A DNA stretch of 64,000 nucleotides, taken from assembly GCA_944474755.1 (NCBI GenBank), contig OX104114.1, positions 46,441,070-46,505,069 of the forward strand. The letters are read 5' to 3'. Below, piece after piece: positions 1 to 13,000 of this stretch. Position 1 is the stretch's first letter; the number at the start of each line of letters is the position of its first letter. The stretch is from Limnoperna fortunei. Lineage: Eukaryota > Mollusca > Bivalvia > Mytilida > Modiolidae. The notes beneath the pieces are model-generated. The model had not been told where the DNA came from, did no database searches, and was given only the letters and a program-made list of their open reading frames with translations. The translations under genes and the position numbers were made by a program.

Positions 1-20
1 CTTTGCTTATACTTACTTAG

Positions 21-80
21 ATGAAGAAAAAAGTCGACAGATGAAGAGGAAAGCCAAGACAATATGTCCAGAATATATGG
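21..80 (+). other. Type 3 mini-exon at the left edge of the window
   Basis: This is the first complete mini-exon visible, preceded by TTACTTAG and followed by GTAAGAAT. It is a diverged type 3 copy: exon positions 13-15 read GTC where other type 3 copies read TAT, and the donor is GTAAG rather than the usual type 3 GTAAA. The intron upstream is cut by the window edge, so the array continues to the left. Confidence 0.6.
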
Positions 81-331
81 GTAAGAATATTAGTGGAAAT
101 TCTTGCAATGATAAAACAGCCATTAAAACTTCTTGACAATTTAAATATTTTTTTTAATGAACTCTTAAATAATAACATCTAAAATAAGGTACAATTATTT
201 TTCCATCAATATAAACATTTTAGCTTCTGTTAAAAAGTAAAAGCAACATTCTAAAAAATAATTGACAGGGAATTAGTTTTCTACATATTGATATTTTCCA
301 CTGTACTTATTTCTTTGCTTACTTTTCATAG

Positions 332-397
332 ATGAAGAAAAAAGATGACAGATGAAGAGGAATGCCAAGAAATATTTAATATCTCCAAAATATCTGG
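332..397 (+). other. Representative type 1 mini-exon (66 nt)
   Basis: The acceptor is CTTTGCTTACTTTTCATAG and the donor is CTGG|GTAAGAAT. The exon starts ATGAAGAAAAAAGATGACAG, followed by a second ATGAAGA. TGA occurs at exon positions 2, 15 and 22, one in each frame, and frame 1 also has a TAA. The length is a multiple of three. Copies recur with the same signals at 1275, 2221, 3168, 4114, 5059, 6004, 6949, 7895, 8840, 9786 and so on to 26100-26165, the last exon of the array. Compared with types 2 and 3 it carries an extra 6 nt in its 3' half. Confidence 0.7.
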
Positions 398-666
398 GTA
401 AGAATATTATTGCATAAGAATACTATTGGAATTAATACTGAGTTAAAGAAGCCATAAAACCTTGTGAAAATTTAAAATACATGTATTTAATATATTTTTG
501 AAATGCACTTTTTGGATTAACACCTAATATAAGGTACAGTTATTTTACCTTCAATACACATGTTAGCTAGTGTCAAAAATTGAAAAAGCAACATTCTAAG
601 CATAAAGAAAGGACATGAAATCTGCTTAAATTTTGAATCCATTTATACATTTTGTTATTTTTATAG

Positions 667-728
667 ATGAAGAATGAAGATTACAGATGAAGAGAGGAAC
701 CCCAAGAAAATATGTCCAGAATATCTGG
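667..728 (+). other. Representative type 2 mini-exon (62 nt)
   Basis: The acceptor is CATTTTGTTATTTTTATAG and the donor is CTGG|GTAAGAAT. TGA lies at exon positions 2, 9 and 22, again one per frame. A GA insertion (AGAGAGG where types 1 and 3 have AGAGG) makes the length 62, so this exon shifts the reading phase while types 1 and 3 keep it. The last array copy is 25802-25863. Confidence 0.7.
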
Positions 729-977
729 GTAAGAATATTGTTGAAAAGTATTGCAGTGATAAAACAGCCATTAAAACTTTTTGACAATTTTAATTTTTTT
801 TGTGTACTTTTTTTAGAAAAACTTCTGAAATAAAGTAAAATTATTTTTCCATCAATATAAACATGTTAGCTGCTGTCAAAAAGTAAAAGCAACATTCTAA
901 GAAAAAATCAAAGGGAATCGAGTTTTCTACATACTGATATCTTTCACTGTACTGTTTTATTTGATTACTTTTCATAG

Positions 978-1037
978 ATGAAGAAAAAATATGACAGATG
1001 AAGAGGAAAGCCAAGACAATATGTCCAGAATATCTGG
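978..1037 (+). other. Representative type 3 mini-exon (60 nt)
   Basis: The acceptor is TTTGATTACTTTTCATAG and the donor is CTGG|GTAAAAAT, a weaker donor than in types 1 and 2. TGA lies at exon positions 2, 15 and 22. Rare copies change the acceptor TAG to CAG (near 16101 and 18933), which still gives a legal acceptor. The 3' end CCAGAATATCTGG can form a 5-bp hairpin at the splice donor. Confidence 0.7.
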
Positions 1038-4000
1038 GTAAAAATATTAGTGGAAGTTCTTGCAATAATAAAAAAAGCCATTAAAACTTCTTGACAATTT
1101 AAATATTTGTTAAAATGTACTCTTTTAGAATAACAAAATTATTTTTTCATCAATATAAACATGTTAGCTTCTGTCAAAAAGTAAAAGCAACATTCTAAGA
1201 ATAAAAAAAAGAGAATGAGTTTTCTACATATTGATATTTTCCACTGTACTTATTTCTTTGCTTACTTTTCATAGATGAAGAAAAAAGATGACAGATGAAG
1301 AGGAATGCCAAGAAATATTTAATATCTCCAAAATATCTGGGTAAGAATATTATTGCATAAGAATACTATTGGAATTAATACAGAGTTAAAGAAGCCATAA
1401 AAACTTGTGAAAATTTAAAATACATGTATTTAAAATATTTTTGAAATGCACTTTTTGGATTAACACCTAATATAAGGTACAGTTATTTTACCTTCAATAC
1501 ACATGTTAGCTAGTGTCAAAAATTGAAAAAGCAACATTCTAAGCATAAATGAAAGGACATGAAATCTGCTTAAATTTTGAATCCATTTATACATTTTGTT
1601 ATTTTTATAGATGAAGAATGAAGATTACAGATGAAGAGAGGAACCCCAAGAAAATATGTCCAGAATATCTGGGTAAGAATATTGTTGAAAAGTATTGCAG
1701 TGATAAAACAGCCATTAAAACTTTTTGACAATTTTATTTTTTTTTAAATGTACTTTTTTAGAAAAACTTTTGAAATAAAGTAAAATTATTTTTCCATCAA
1801 TATAAACATGTTAGCTGCTGTCAAAAAGTAAAAGCAACATTCTAAGAAAAAATCAAAGGGAATCGCGTTTTCTACATACTGATATCTTCCACTGTACTGT
1901 TTTATTTGATTACTTTTCATAGATGAAGAACAAATATGACAGATGAAGAGGAAAGCCAAGACAATATGTCCAGAATATCTGGGTAAAAATATTAGTGGAA
2001 GTTCTTGCAATAATAAAAAAAAGCCATTAAAACTTCTTGACAATTTAAATATTTGTTAAAATGTACTCTTTTAGAATAACAAAATTATTTTTTCATCAAT
2101 ATAAACATGTTAGCTTCTGTCAAAAAGTAAAAGCAACATTCTAAGAATAAAAAAAAGAGAATGAGTTTTCTACATATTGATATTTTCCACTGTACTTATT
2201 TCTTTGCTTACTTTTCATAGATGAAGAAAAAAGATGACAGATGAAGAGGAATGCCAAGAAATATTTAATATCTCCAAAATATCTGGGTAAGAATATTATT
2301 GCATAAGAATACTATTGGAATTAATACAGAGTTAAAGAAGCCATAAAAACTTGTGAAAATTTAAAATACATGTATTTAAAATATTTTTGAAATGCACTTT
2401 TTGGATTAACACCTAATATAAGGTACAGTTATTTTACCTTCAATACACATGTTAGCTAGTGTCAAAAATTGAAAAAGCAACATTCTAAGCATAAATGAAA
2501 GGACATGAAATCTGCTTAAATTTTGAATCCATTTATACATTTTGTTATTTTTATAGATGAAGAATGAAGATTACAGATGAAGAGAGGAACCCCAAGAAAA
2601 TATGTCCAGAATATCTGGGTAAGAATATTGTTGAAAAGTATTGCGGTGATAAAACAGCCATTAAAACTTTTTGACAATTTTAATTTTTTTTGTGTACTTT
2701 TTTTTAGAAAAAAACTTCTGAAATAAAGTAAAATTATTTTTCCATCAATATAAACATGTTAGCTGCTGTCAAAAAGTAAAAGCAACATTCTAAGAAAAAA
2801 TCAAAGGGAATCGAGTTTTCTACATACTGATATCTTTCACTGTACTGTTTTATTTGATTACTTTTCATAGATGAAGAAAAAATATGACAGATGAAGAGGA
2901 AAGCCAAGACAATATGTCCAGAATATCTGGGTAAAAATATTAGTGGAAGTTCTTGCAATAATAAAAAAAGCCATTAAAACTTCTTGACAATTTAAATATT
3001 TGTTAAAATGTACTCTTTTAGAATAACAAAATTATTTTTTCATCAATATAAACATGTTAGCTTCTGTCAAAAAGTAAAAGCAACATTCTAAGAATAAAAA
3101 AAAGAGAATGAGTTTTCTACATATTGATATTTTCCACTGTACTTATTTCTTTGCTTACTTTTCATAGATGAAGAAAAAAGATGACAGATGAAGAGGAATG
3201 CCAAGAAATATTTAATATCTCCAAAATATCTGGGTAAGAATATTATTGCATAAGAATACTATTGGAATTAATACAGAGTTAAAGAAGCCATAAAAACTTG
3301 TGAAAATTTAAAATACATGTATTTAAAATATTTTTGAAATGCACTTTTTGGATTAACACCTAATATAAGGTACAGTTATTTTACCTTCAATACACATGTT
3401 AGCTAGTGTCAAAAATTGAAAAAGCAACATTCTAAGCATAAATGAAAGGACATGAAATCTGCTTAAATTTTGAATCCATTTATACATTTTGTTATTTTTA
3501 TAGATGAAGAATGAAGATTACAGATGAAGAGAGGAATCCCAAGAAAATATGTCCAGAATATCTGGGTAAGAATATTGTTGAAAAGTATTGCAGTGATAAA
3601 ACAGCCATTAAAACTTTTTGACAATTTTAATTTTTTTTAAATGTACTTTTTTAGAAAAACTTTTGAAATAAAGTAAAATTATTTTTCCATCAATATAAAC
3701 ATGTTAGCTGCTGTCAAAAAGTAAAAGCAACATTCTAAGAAAAAATCAAAGGGAATCGCGTTTTCTACATACTGATATCTTCCACTGTACTGTTTTATTT
3801 GATTACTTTTCATAGATGAAGAACAAATATGACAGATGAAGAGGAAAGCCAAGACAATATGTCCAGAATATCTGGGTAAAAATATTAGTGGAAGTTCTTG
3901 CAATAATAAAAAAAAGCCATTAAAACTTCTTGACAATTTAAATATTTGTTAAAATGTACTCTTTTAGAATAACAAAATTATTTTTTCATCAATATAAACA

Positions 4001-7000
4001 TGTTAGCTTCTGTCAAAAAGTAAACGCAACATTCTAAGAATAAAAAAAAGAGAATGAGTTTTCTACATATTGATATTTTCCACTGTACTTATTTCTTTGC
4101 TTACTTTTCATAGATGAAGAAAAAAGATGACAGATGAAGAGGAATGCCAAGAAATATTTAATATCTCCAAAATATCTGGGTAAGAATATTATTGCATAAG
4201 AATACTATTGGAATTAATACAGAGTTAAAGAAGCCATAAAAACTTGTGAAAATTTCAAATGCATGTATTTAAAATATTTTTGAAATGCACTTTTTGGATT
4301 AACACCTAATATAAGGTACAGTTATTTTACCTTCAATACACATGTTAGCTAGTGTCAAAAATTGAAAAAGCAACATTCTAAGCATAAATGAAAGGACATG
4401 AAATCTGCTTAAATTTTGAATCCATTTATACATTTTGTTATTTTTATAGATGAAGAATGAAGATTACAGATGAAGAGAGGAACCCCAAGAAAATATGTCC
4501 AGAATATCTGGGTAAGAATATTGTTGAAAAGTATTGCAGTGATAAAACAGCCATTAAAACTTTTTGACAATTTTAATTTTTTTTAAATGTACTTTTTTAG
4601 AAAAACTTTTGAAATAAAGTAAAATTATTTTTCCATCAATATAAACATGTTAGCTGCTGTCAAAAAGTAAAAGCAACATTCTAAGAAAAAATCAAAGGGA
4701 ATCGAGTTTTCTACATACTGATATCTTCCACTGTACTGTTTTATTTGATTACTTTTCATAGATGAAGAACAAATATGACAGATGAAGAGGAAAGCCAAGA
4801 CAATATGTCCAGAATATCTGGGTAAAAATATTAGTGGAAGTTCTTGCAATAATAAAAAAAAGCCATTAAAACTTCTTGACAATTTAAATATTTGTTAAAA
4901 TGTACTCTTTTAGAATAACAAAATTATTTTTTCATCAATATAAACATGTTAGCTTCTGTCAAAAAGTAAAAGCAACATTCTAAGAATAAAAAAAAGAGAA
5001 TGAGTTTTCTACATATTGATATTTTCCACTGTACTTATTTCTTTGCTTACTTTTCATAGATGAAGAAAAAAGATGACAGATGAAGAGGAATGCCAAGAAA
5101 TATTTAATATCTCCAAAATATCTGGGTAAGAATATTATTGCATAAGAATACTATTGGAATTAATACAGAGTTAAAGAAGCCATAAAAACTTGTGAAAATT
5201 TAAAATACATGTATTTAAAATATTTTTGAAATGCACTTTTTGGATTAACACCTAATATAAGGTACAGTTATTTTACCTTCAATACACATGTTAGCTAGTG
5301 TCAAAAATTGAAAAAGCAACATTCTAAGCATAAATGAAAGGACACGAAATCTGCTTAAATTTTGAATCCATTTATACATTTTGTTATTTTTATAGATGAA
5401 AAATGAAGATTACAGATGAAGAGAGGAACCCCAAGAAAATATGTCCAGAATATCTGGGTAAGAATATTGTTGAAAAGTATTGCGGTGATAAAACAGCCAT
5501 TAAAACTTTTTGACAATTTTAATTTTTTTTAAATGTACTTTTTTACAAAAACTTCTGAAATAAAGTAAAATTATTTTTCCGTCAATATAAACATGTTAGC
5601 TGCTGTCAAAAAGTAAAAGCAACATTCTAAGAAAAAATCAAAGGGAATCAAGTTTTCTACATACTGATATCTTCCACTGTACTGTTTTATTTGATTACTT
5701 TTCATAGATGAAGAAAAAATATGACAGATGAAGAGGAAAGCCAAGACAATATGTCCAGAATATCTGGGTAAAAATATTTGTGGAAATTCTTGCAATAATA
5801 AAAAAAGCCATTAAAACTTCTTGACAATTTAAATATCTGTTAAAATGTACTCTTTTAGAATAACAAAATTATTTTTTCATCAATATAAACATGTTAGCTT
5901 CTGTCAAAAAGTAAAAGCAACATTCTAAGAATAAAAAAAAGAGAATGAGTTTTCTACATATTGATATTTTCCACTGTACTTATTTCTTTGCTTACTTTTC
6001 ATAGATGAAGAAAAAAGATGACAGATGAAGAGGAATGCCAAGAAATATTTAATATCTCCAAAATATCTGGGTAAGAATATTATTGCATAAGAATACTATT
6101 GGAATTAATACAGAGTTAAAGAAGCCATAAAAACTTGTGAAAATTTAAAATACATGTATTTAAAATATTTTTGAAATGCACTTTTTGGATTAACACCTAA
6201 TATAAGGTACAGTTATTTTACCTTCAATACACATGTTAGCTAGTGTCAAAAATTGAAAAAGCAACATTCTAAGCATAAATGAAAGGACATGAAATCTGCT
6301 TAAATTTTGAATCCATTTATACATTTTGTTATTTTTATAGATGAAGAATGAAGATTACAGATGAAGAGAGGAACCCCAAGAAAATATGTCCAGAATATCT
6401 GGGTAAGAATATTGTTGAAAAGTATTGCGGTGATAAAACAGCCATTAAAACTTTTTGACAATTTTAATTTTTTTTAAATGTACTTTTTTACAAAAACTTC
6501 TGAAATAAAGTAAAATTATTTTTCTGTCAATATAAACATGTTAGCTGCTGTCAAAAAGTAAAAGCAACATTCTAAGAAAAAATCAAAGGGAATCAAGTTT
6601 TCTACATACTGATATCTTCCACTGTACTGTTTTATTTGATTACTTTTCATAGATGAAGAAAAAATATGACAGATGAAGAGGAAAGCCAAGACAATATGTC
6701 CAGAATATCTGGGTAAAAATATTAGTGGAAATTCTTGCAATAATAAAAAAAGCCATTAAAACTTCTTGACAATTTAAATATCTGTTAAAATGTACTCTTT
6801 TAGAATAACAAAATTATTTTTTCATCAATATAAACATGTTAGCTTCTGTCAAAAAGTAAAAGCAACATTCTAAGAATAAAAAAAAGAGAATGAGTTTTCT
6901 ACATATTGATATTTTCCACTGTACTTATTTCTTTGCTTACTTTTCATAGATGAAGAAAAAAGATGACAGATGAAGAGGAATGCCAAGAAATATTTAATAT

Positions 7001-10000
7001 CTCCAAAATATCTGGGTAAGAATATTATTGCATAAGAATACTATTGGAATTAATACAGAGTTAAAGAAGCCATAAAAACTTGTGAAAATTTAAAAAACAT
7101 GTATTTAAAATATTTTTGAAATGCACTTTTTGGATTAACACCTAATATAAGGTACAGTTATTTTACCTTCAATACACATGTTAGCTAGTGTCAAAAATTG
7201 AAAAAGCAACATTCTAAGCATAAATGAAAGGACATGAAATCTGCTTAAATTTTGAATCCATTTATACATTTTGTTATTTTTATAGATGAAGAATGAAGAT
7301 TACAGATGAAGAGAGGAATCCCAAGAAAATATGTCCAGAATATCTGGGTAAGAATATTGTTGAAAAGTATTGCAGTGATAAAACAGCCATTAAAACTTTT
7401 TGACAATTTTAATTTTTTTTAAATGTACTTTTTTAGAAAAACTTTTGAAATAAAGTAAAATTATTTTTCCATCAATATAAACATGTTAGCTGCTGTCAAA
7501 AAGTAAAAGCAACATTCTAAGAAAAAATCAAAGGGAATCGAGATTTCTACATACTGATATCTTCCACTGTACTGTTTTATTTGATTACTTTTCATAGATG
7601 AAGAAAAAATATGACAGATGAAGAGGAAAGCCAAGACAATATGTCCAGAATATCTGGGTAAAAATATTAGTGGAAGTTCTTGCAATAATAAAAAAAGCCA
7701 TTAAAACTTCTTGACAATTTAAATATTTGTTAAAATGTACTCTTTTAGAATAACAAAATTATTTTTTCATCAATATAAACATGTTAGCTTCTGTCAAAAA
7801 GTAAAAGCAACATTCTAAGAATAAAAAAAAGAGAATGAGTTTTCTACATATTGATATTTTCCACTGTACTTATTTCTTTGCTTACTTTTCATAGATGAAG
7901 AAAAAAGATGACAGATGAAGAGGAATGCCAAGAAATATTTAATATCTCCAAAATATCTGGGTAAGAATATTATTGCATAAGAATACCATTGGAATTAATA
8001 CAGAGTTAAAGAAGCCATAAAAACTTGTGAAAATTTAAAATGCATATATTTAAAATATTTTTGAAATGCACTTTTTGGATTAACACCTAATATAAGGTAC
8101 AGTTATTTTACCTTCAATACACATGTTAGCTAGTGTCAAAAATTGAAAAAGCAACATTCTAAGCATAAATGAAAGGACATGAAATCTGCTTAAATTTTAA
8201 TCCATTTATACATTTTGTTATTTTTATAGATGAAGAATGAAGATTACAGATGAAGAGAGGAACCCCAAGAAAATATGACAAGAATATCTGGGTAAGAATA
8301 TTGTTGAAAAGTATTGCAGTGATATAACAGCCATTAAAACTTTTTGACAATTTTAATTTTTTTTGTGTGTACTTTTTTAGAAAAACTTCTGAAATAAAGT
8401 AAAATTATTTTTCCATCAATATAAACATGTTAGCTGCTGTCAAAAAGTAAAAGCAACATTCTAAGAAAAAAATCAAAGGGAATCGAGTTTTCTACATACT
8501 GATATCTTCCACTGTACTGTTTTATTTGATTACTTTTCATAGATGAAGAAACAATATGACAGATGAAGAGGAAAGCCAAGACAATATGTCCAGAATATCT
8601 GGGTAAAAATATTAGTGGAAATTCTTGCAATAATAAAAAAGCCATTAAAACTTCTTGACAATTTAAATATTTGTTAAAATGTACTCTTTTAGAATAACAA
8701 AATTATTTTTTCATCAATATAAACATGTTAGCTTCTGTCAAGAAGTAAAAGCAACATTCTAAGAATTAAAAAAAAGAGAATGAGTTTTCTACATATTGAT
8801 ATTTTCCACTGTACTTATTTCTTTGCTTACTTTTCATAGATGAAGAAAAAAGATGACAGATGAAGAGGAATGCCAAGAAATATTTAATATCTCCAAAATA
8901 TCTGGGTAAGAATATTATTGCATAAGAATACTATTGGAATTAATACAGAGTTAAAGAAGCCATAAAAACTTGTGAAAATTTAAAATACATGTATTTAAAA
9001 TATTTTTGAAATGCACTTTTTGGATTAACACCTAATATAAGGTACAGTTATTTTACCTTCAATACACATGTTAGCTAGTGTCAAAAATTGAAAAAGCAAC
9101 ATTCTAAGCATAAATGAAAGGACATGAAATCTGCTTAAATTTTGAATCCATTTATACATTTTGTTATTTTTATAGATGAAGAATGAAGATTACAGATGAA
9201 GAGAGGAATCCCAAGAAAATATGTCCAGAATATCTGGGTAAGAATATTGTTGAAAAGTATTGCAGTGATAAAACAGCCATTAAAACTTTTTGACAATTTT
9301 AATTTTTTTTTAAATGTACTTTTTTAGAAAAACTTTTGAAATAAAGTAAAATTATTTTTCCATCAATATAAACATGTTAGCTGCTGTCAAAAAGTAAAAG
9401 CAACATTCTAAGAAAAAATCAAAGGGAATCGAGATTTCTACATACTGATATCTTCCACTGTACTGTTTTATTTGATTACTTTTCATAGATGAAGAAAAAA
9501 TATGACAGATGAAGAGGAAAGCCAAGACAATATGTCCAGAATATCTGGGTAAAAATATTAGTGGAAGTTCTTGCAATAATAAAAAAAGCCATTAAAACTT
9601 CTTGACAATTTAAATATTTGTTAAAATGTACTCTTTTAGAATAACAAAATTATTTTTTCATCAATATAAACATGTTAGCTTCTGTCAAAAAGTAAAAGCA
9701 ACATTCTAAGAATAAAAAAAAGAGAATGAGTTTTCTACATATTGATATTTTCCACTGTACTTATTTCTTTGCTTACTTTTCATAGATGAAGAAAAAAGAT
9801 GACAGATGAAGAGGAATGCCAAGAAATATTTAATATCTCCAAAATATCTGGGTAAGAATATTATTGCATAAGAATACCATTGGAATTAATACAGAGTTAA
9901 AGAAGCCATAAAAACTTGTGAAAATTTAAAATGCATGTATTTAAAATATTTTTGAAATGCACTTTTTGGATTAACACCTAATATAAGGTACAGTTATTTT

Positions 10001-13000
10001 ACCTTCAATACACATGTTAGCTAGTGTCAAAAATTGAAAAAGCAACATTCTAAGCATAAATGAAAGGACATGAAATCTGCTTAAATTTTAATCCATTTAT
10101 ACATTTTGTTATTTTTATAGATGAAGAATGAAGATTACAGATGAAGAGAGGAACCCCAAGAAAATATGTCCAGAATATCTGGGTAAGAATATTGTTGAAA
10201 AGTATTGCAGTGATAAAACAGCCATTAAAACTTTTTGACAATTTTAATTTTTTTTAAATGTACTTTTTTAGAAAAACTTCTGAAATAAAGTAAAATTATT
10301 TTTCCGTCAATATAAACATGTTAGCTGCTGTCAAAAAGTAAAAGCAACATTCTAAGAAAAAATCAAAGGGAATCGAGTTTTCTACATACTGATATCTTCC
10401 ACTGTACTGTTTTATTTGATTACTTTTCATAGATGAAGAAAAAATATGACAGATGAAGAGGAAAGCCAAGACAATATGTCCAGAATATCTGGGTAAAAAT
10501 ATTAGTGGAAATTCTTGCAATAATAAAAAAGCCATTAAAACTTCTTGACAATTTAAATATTTGTTAAAATGTACTCTTTTAGAATAACAAAATTATTTTT
10601 TCATAAATATAAACATGTTAGCTTCTGTCAAGAAGTAAATGCAACATTCTAAGAATAAAAAAAAGATAATGAGTTTTCTACATATTGATATTTTCCACTG
10701 TACTTATTTCTTTGCTTACTTTTCATAGATGAAGAAAAAAGATGACAGATGAAGAGGAATGCCAAGAAATATTTAATATCTCCAAAATATCTGGGTAAGA
10801 ATATTATTGCATAAGAATACTATTGGAATTAATACAGAGTTAAAGAAGCCATAAAAACTTGTGAAAATTTAAAATACATGTATTTAAAATATTTTTGAAA
10901 TGCACTTTTTGGATTAACACATAATATAAGGTACAGTTATTTTACCTTCAATACACATGTTAGCTAGTGTCAAAAATTGAAAAAGCAACATTCTAAGCAT
11001 AAATGAAAGGACATGAAATCTGCTTAAATTTTGAATCCATTTATACATTTTGTTATTTTTATAGATGAAGAATGAAGATTACAGATGAAGAGAGGAACCC
11101 CAAGAAAATATGTCCAGAATATCTGGGTAAGAATATTGTTGAAAAGTATTGCAGTGATAAAACAACCATTAAAACTTTTTGACAATTTTAATTTTTTTTA
11201 AATGTACTTTTTTAGAAAAACTTTTGAAATAAAGTAAAATTATTTTTCCATCAATATAAACATGTGAGGCTGCTGTCAAAAAGTAAAAGCAACATTCTAA
11301 GAAAAAATCAAGGGGAATCGAGATTTCTACATACTGATATCTTCCACTGTACTGTTTTATTTGATTACTTTTCATAGATGAAGAAAAAATATGACAGATG
11401 AAGAGGAAAGCCAAGACAATATGTCCCAGAATATCTGGGTAAAAATATTAGTGGAAGTTCTTGCAATAATAAAAAAAGCCATTAAAACTTCTTGACAATT
11501 TAAATATTTGTTAAAATGTACTCTTTTAGAATAACAAAATTATTTTTTCATCAATATAAACATGTTAGCTTCTGTCAAAAAGTAAAAGCAACATTCTAAG
11601 AATAAAAAAAAGAGAATGAGTTTTCTACATATTGATATTTTCCACTGTACTTATTTCGTTGCTTACTTTTCATAGATGAAGAAAAAAGATGACAGATGAA
11701 GAGGAATGCCAAGAAATATTTAATATCTCCAAAATATCTGGGTAAGAATATTATTGCATAAGAATACCATTGGAATTAATACAGAGTTAAAGAAGCCATA
11801 AAAACTTGTGAAAATTTAAAATGCATGTATTTAAAATATTTTTGAAATGCACTTTTTGGATTAACACCTAATATAAGGTACAGTTATTTTACCTTCAATA
11901 CACATGTTAGCTAGTGTCAAAAATTGAAAAAAGCAACATTCTAAGCATAAATGAAAGGACATGAAATCTGCTTAAATTTTAATCCATTTATACATTTTGT
12001 TATTTTTATAGATGAAGAATGAAGATTACAGATGAAGAGAGGAACCCCAAGAAAATATGTCCAGAATATCTGGGTAAGAATATTGTTGAAAAGTATTGCA
12101 GTGATAAAACAGCCATTAAAACTTTTTGACAATTTTAATTTTTTTTTAAATGTACTTTTTTAGAAAAACTTTTGAAATAAAGTAAAATTATTTTTCCATC
12201 AATATAAACATGTTAGCTGCTGTCAAAAACTAAAAGCAACATTCTAAGAAAAAATCAAAGGGAATCGAGTTTTCTACATACTGATATCTTCCACTGTACT
12301 GTTTTATTTGATTACTTTTCATAGATGAAGAAAAAATATGACAGATGAAGAGGAAAGCCAAGACAATATGTCCAGAATATCTGGGTAAAAATATTAGTGG
12401 AAGTTCTTGCAATAATAAAAAAAGCCATTAAAACTTCTTGACAATTTAAATATTTGTTAAAATGTACTCTTTTAGAATAACAAAATTATTTTTTCATCAA
12501 TATAAACATGTTAGCTTCTGTCAAAAAGTAAAAGCAACATTCTAAGAATAAAAAAAAGAGAATGAGTTTTCTACATATTGATATTTTCCACTGTACTTAT
12601 TTCTTTGCTTACTTTTCATAGATGAAGAAAAAAGATGACAAATGAAGAGGAATGCCAAGAAATATTTAATATCTCCAAAATATCTGGGTAAGAATATTAT
12701 TGCATAAGAATACCATTGGAATTAATACAGAGTTAAAGAAGCCATAAAAACTTGTGAAAATTTAAAATGCATCTATTTAAAATATTTTTGAAATGCACTT
12801 TTTGGATTAACACCTAATATAAGGTACAGTTATTTTACCTTCAATACACATGTTAGCTAGTGTCAAAAATTGAAAAAGCAACATTCTAAGCATAAATGAA
12901 AGGACATGAAATCTGCTTAAATTTTGAATCCATTTATACATTTTGTTATTTTTATAGATGAAGAATGAAGATTACAGATGAAGAGAGGAACCCCAAGAAA

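Noticed and set aside
332..1037. Box C/D snoRNA cluster (ATGA and CTGA motifs in each cassette)
   Set aside because: No paired terminal stems, and the C and D box motifs are imperfect and wrongly spaced; a TGATGA appears only in rare variants near 22409 and 24866.
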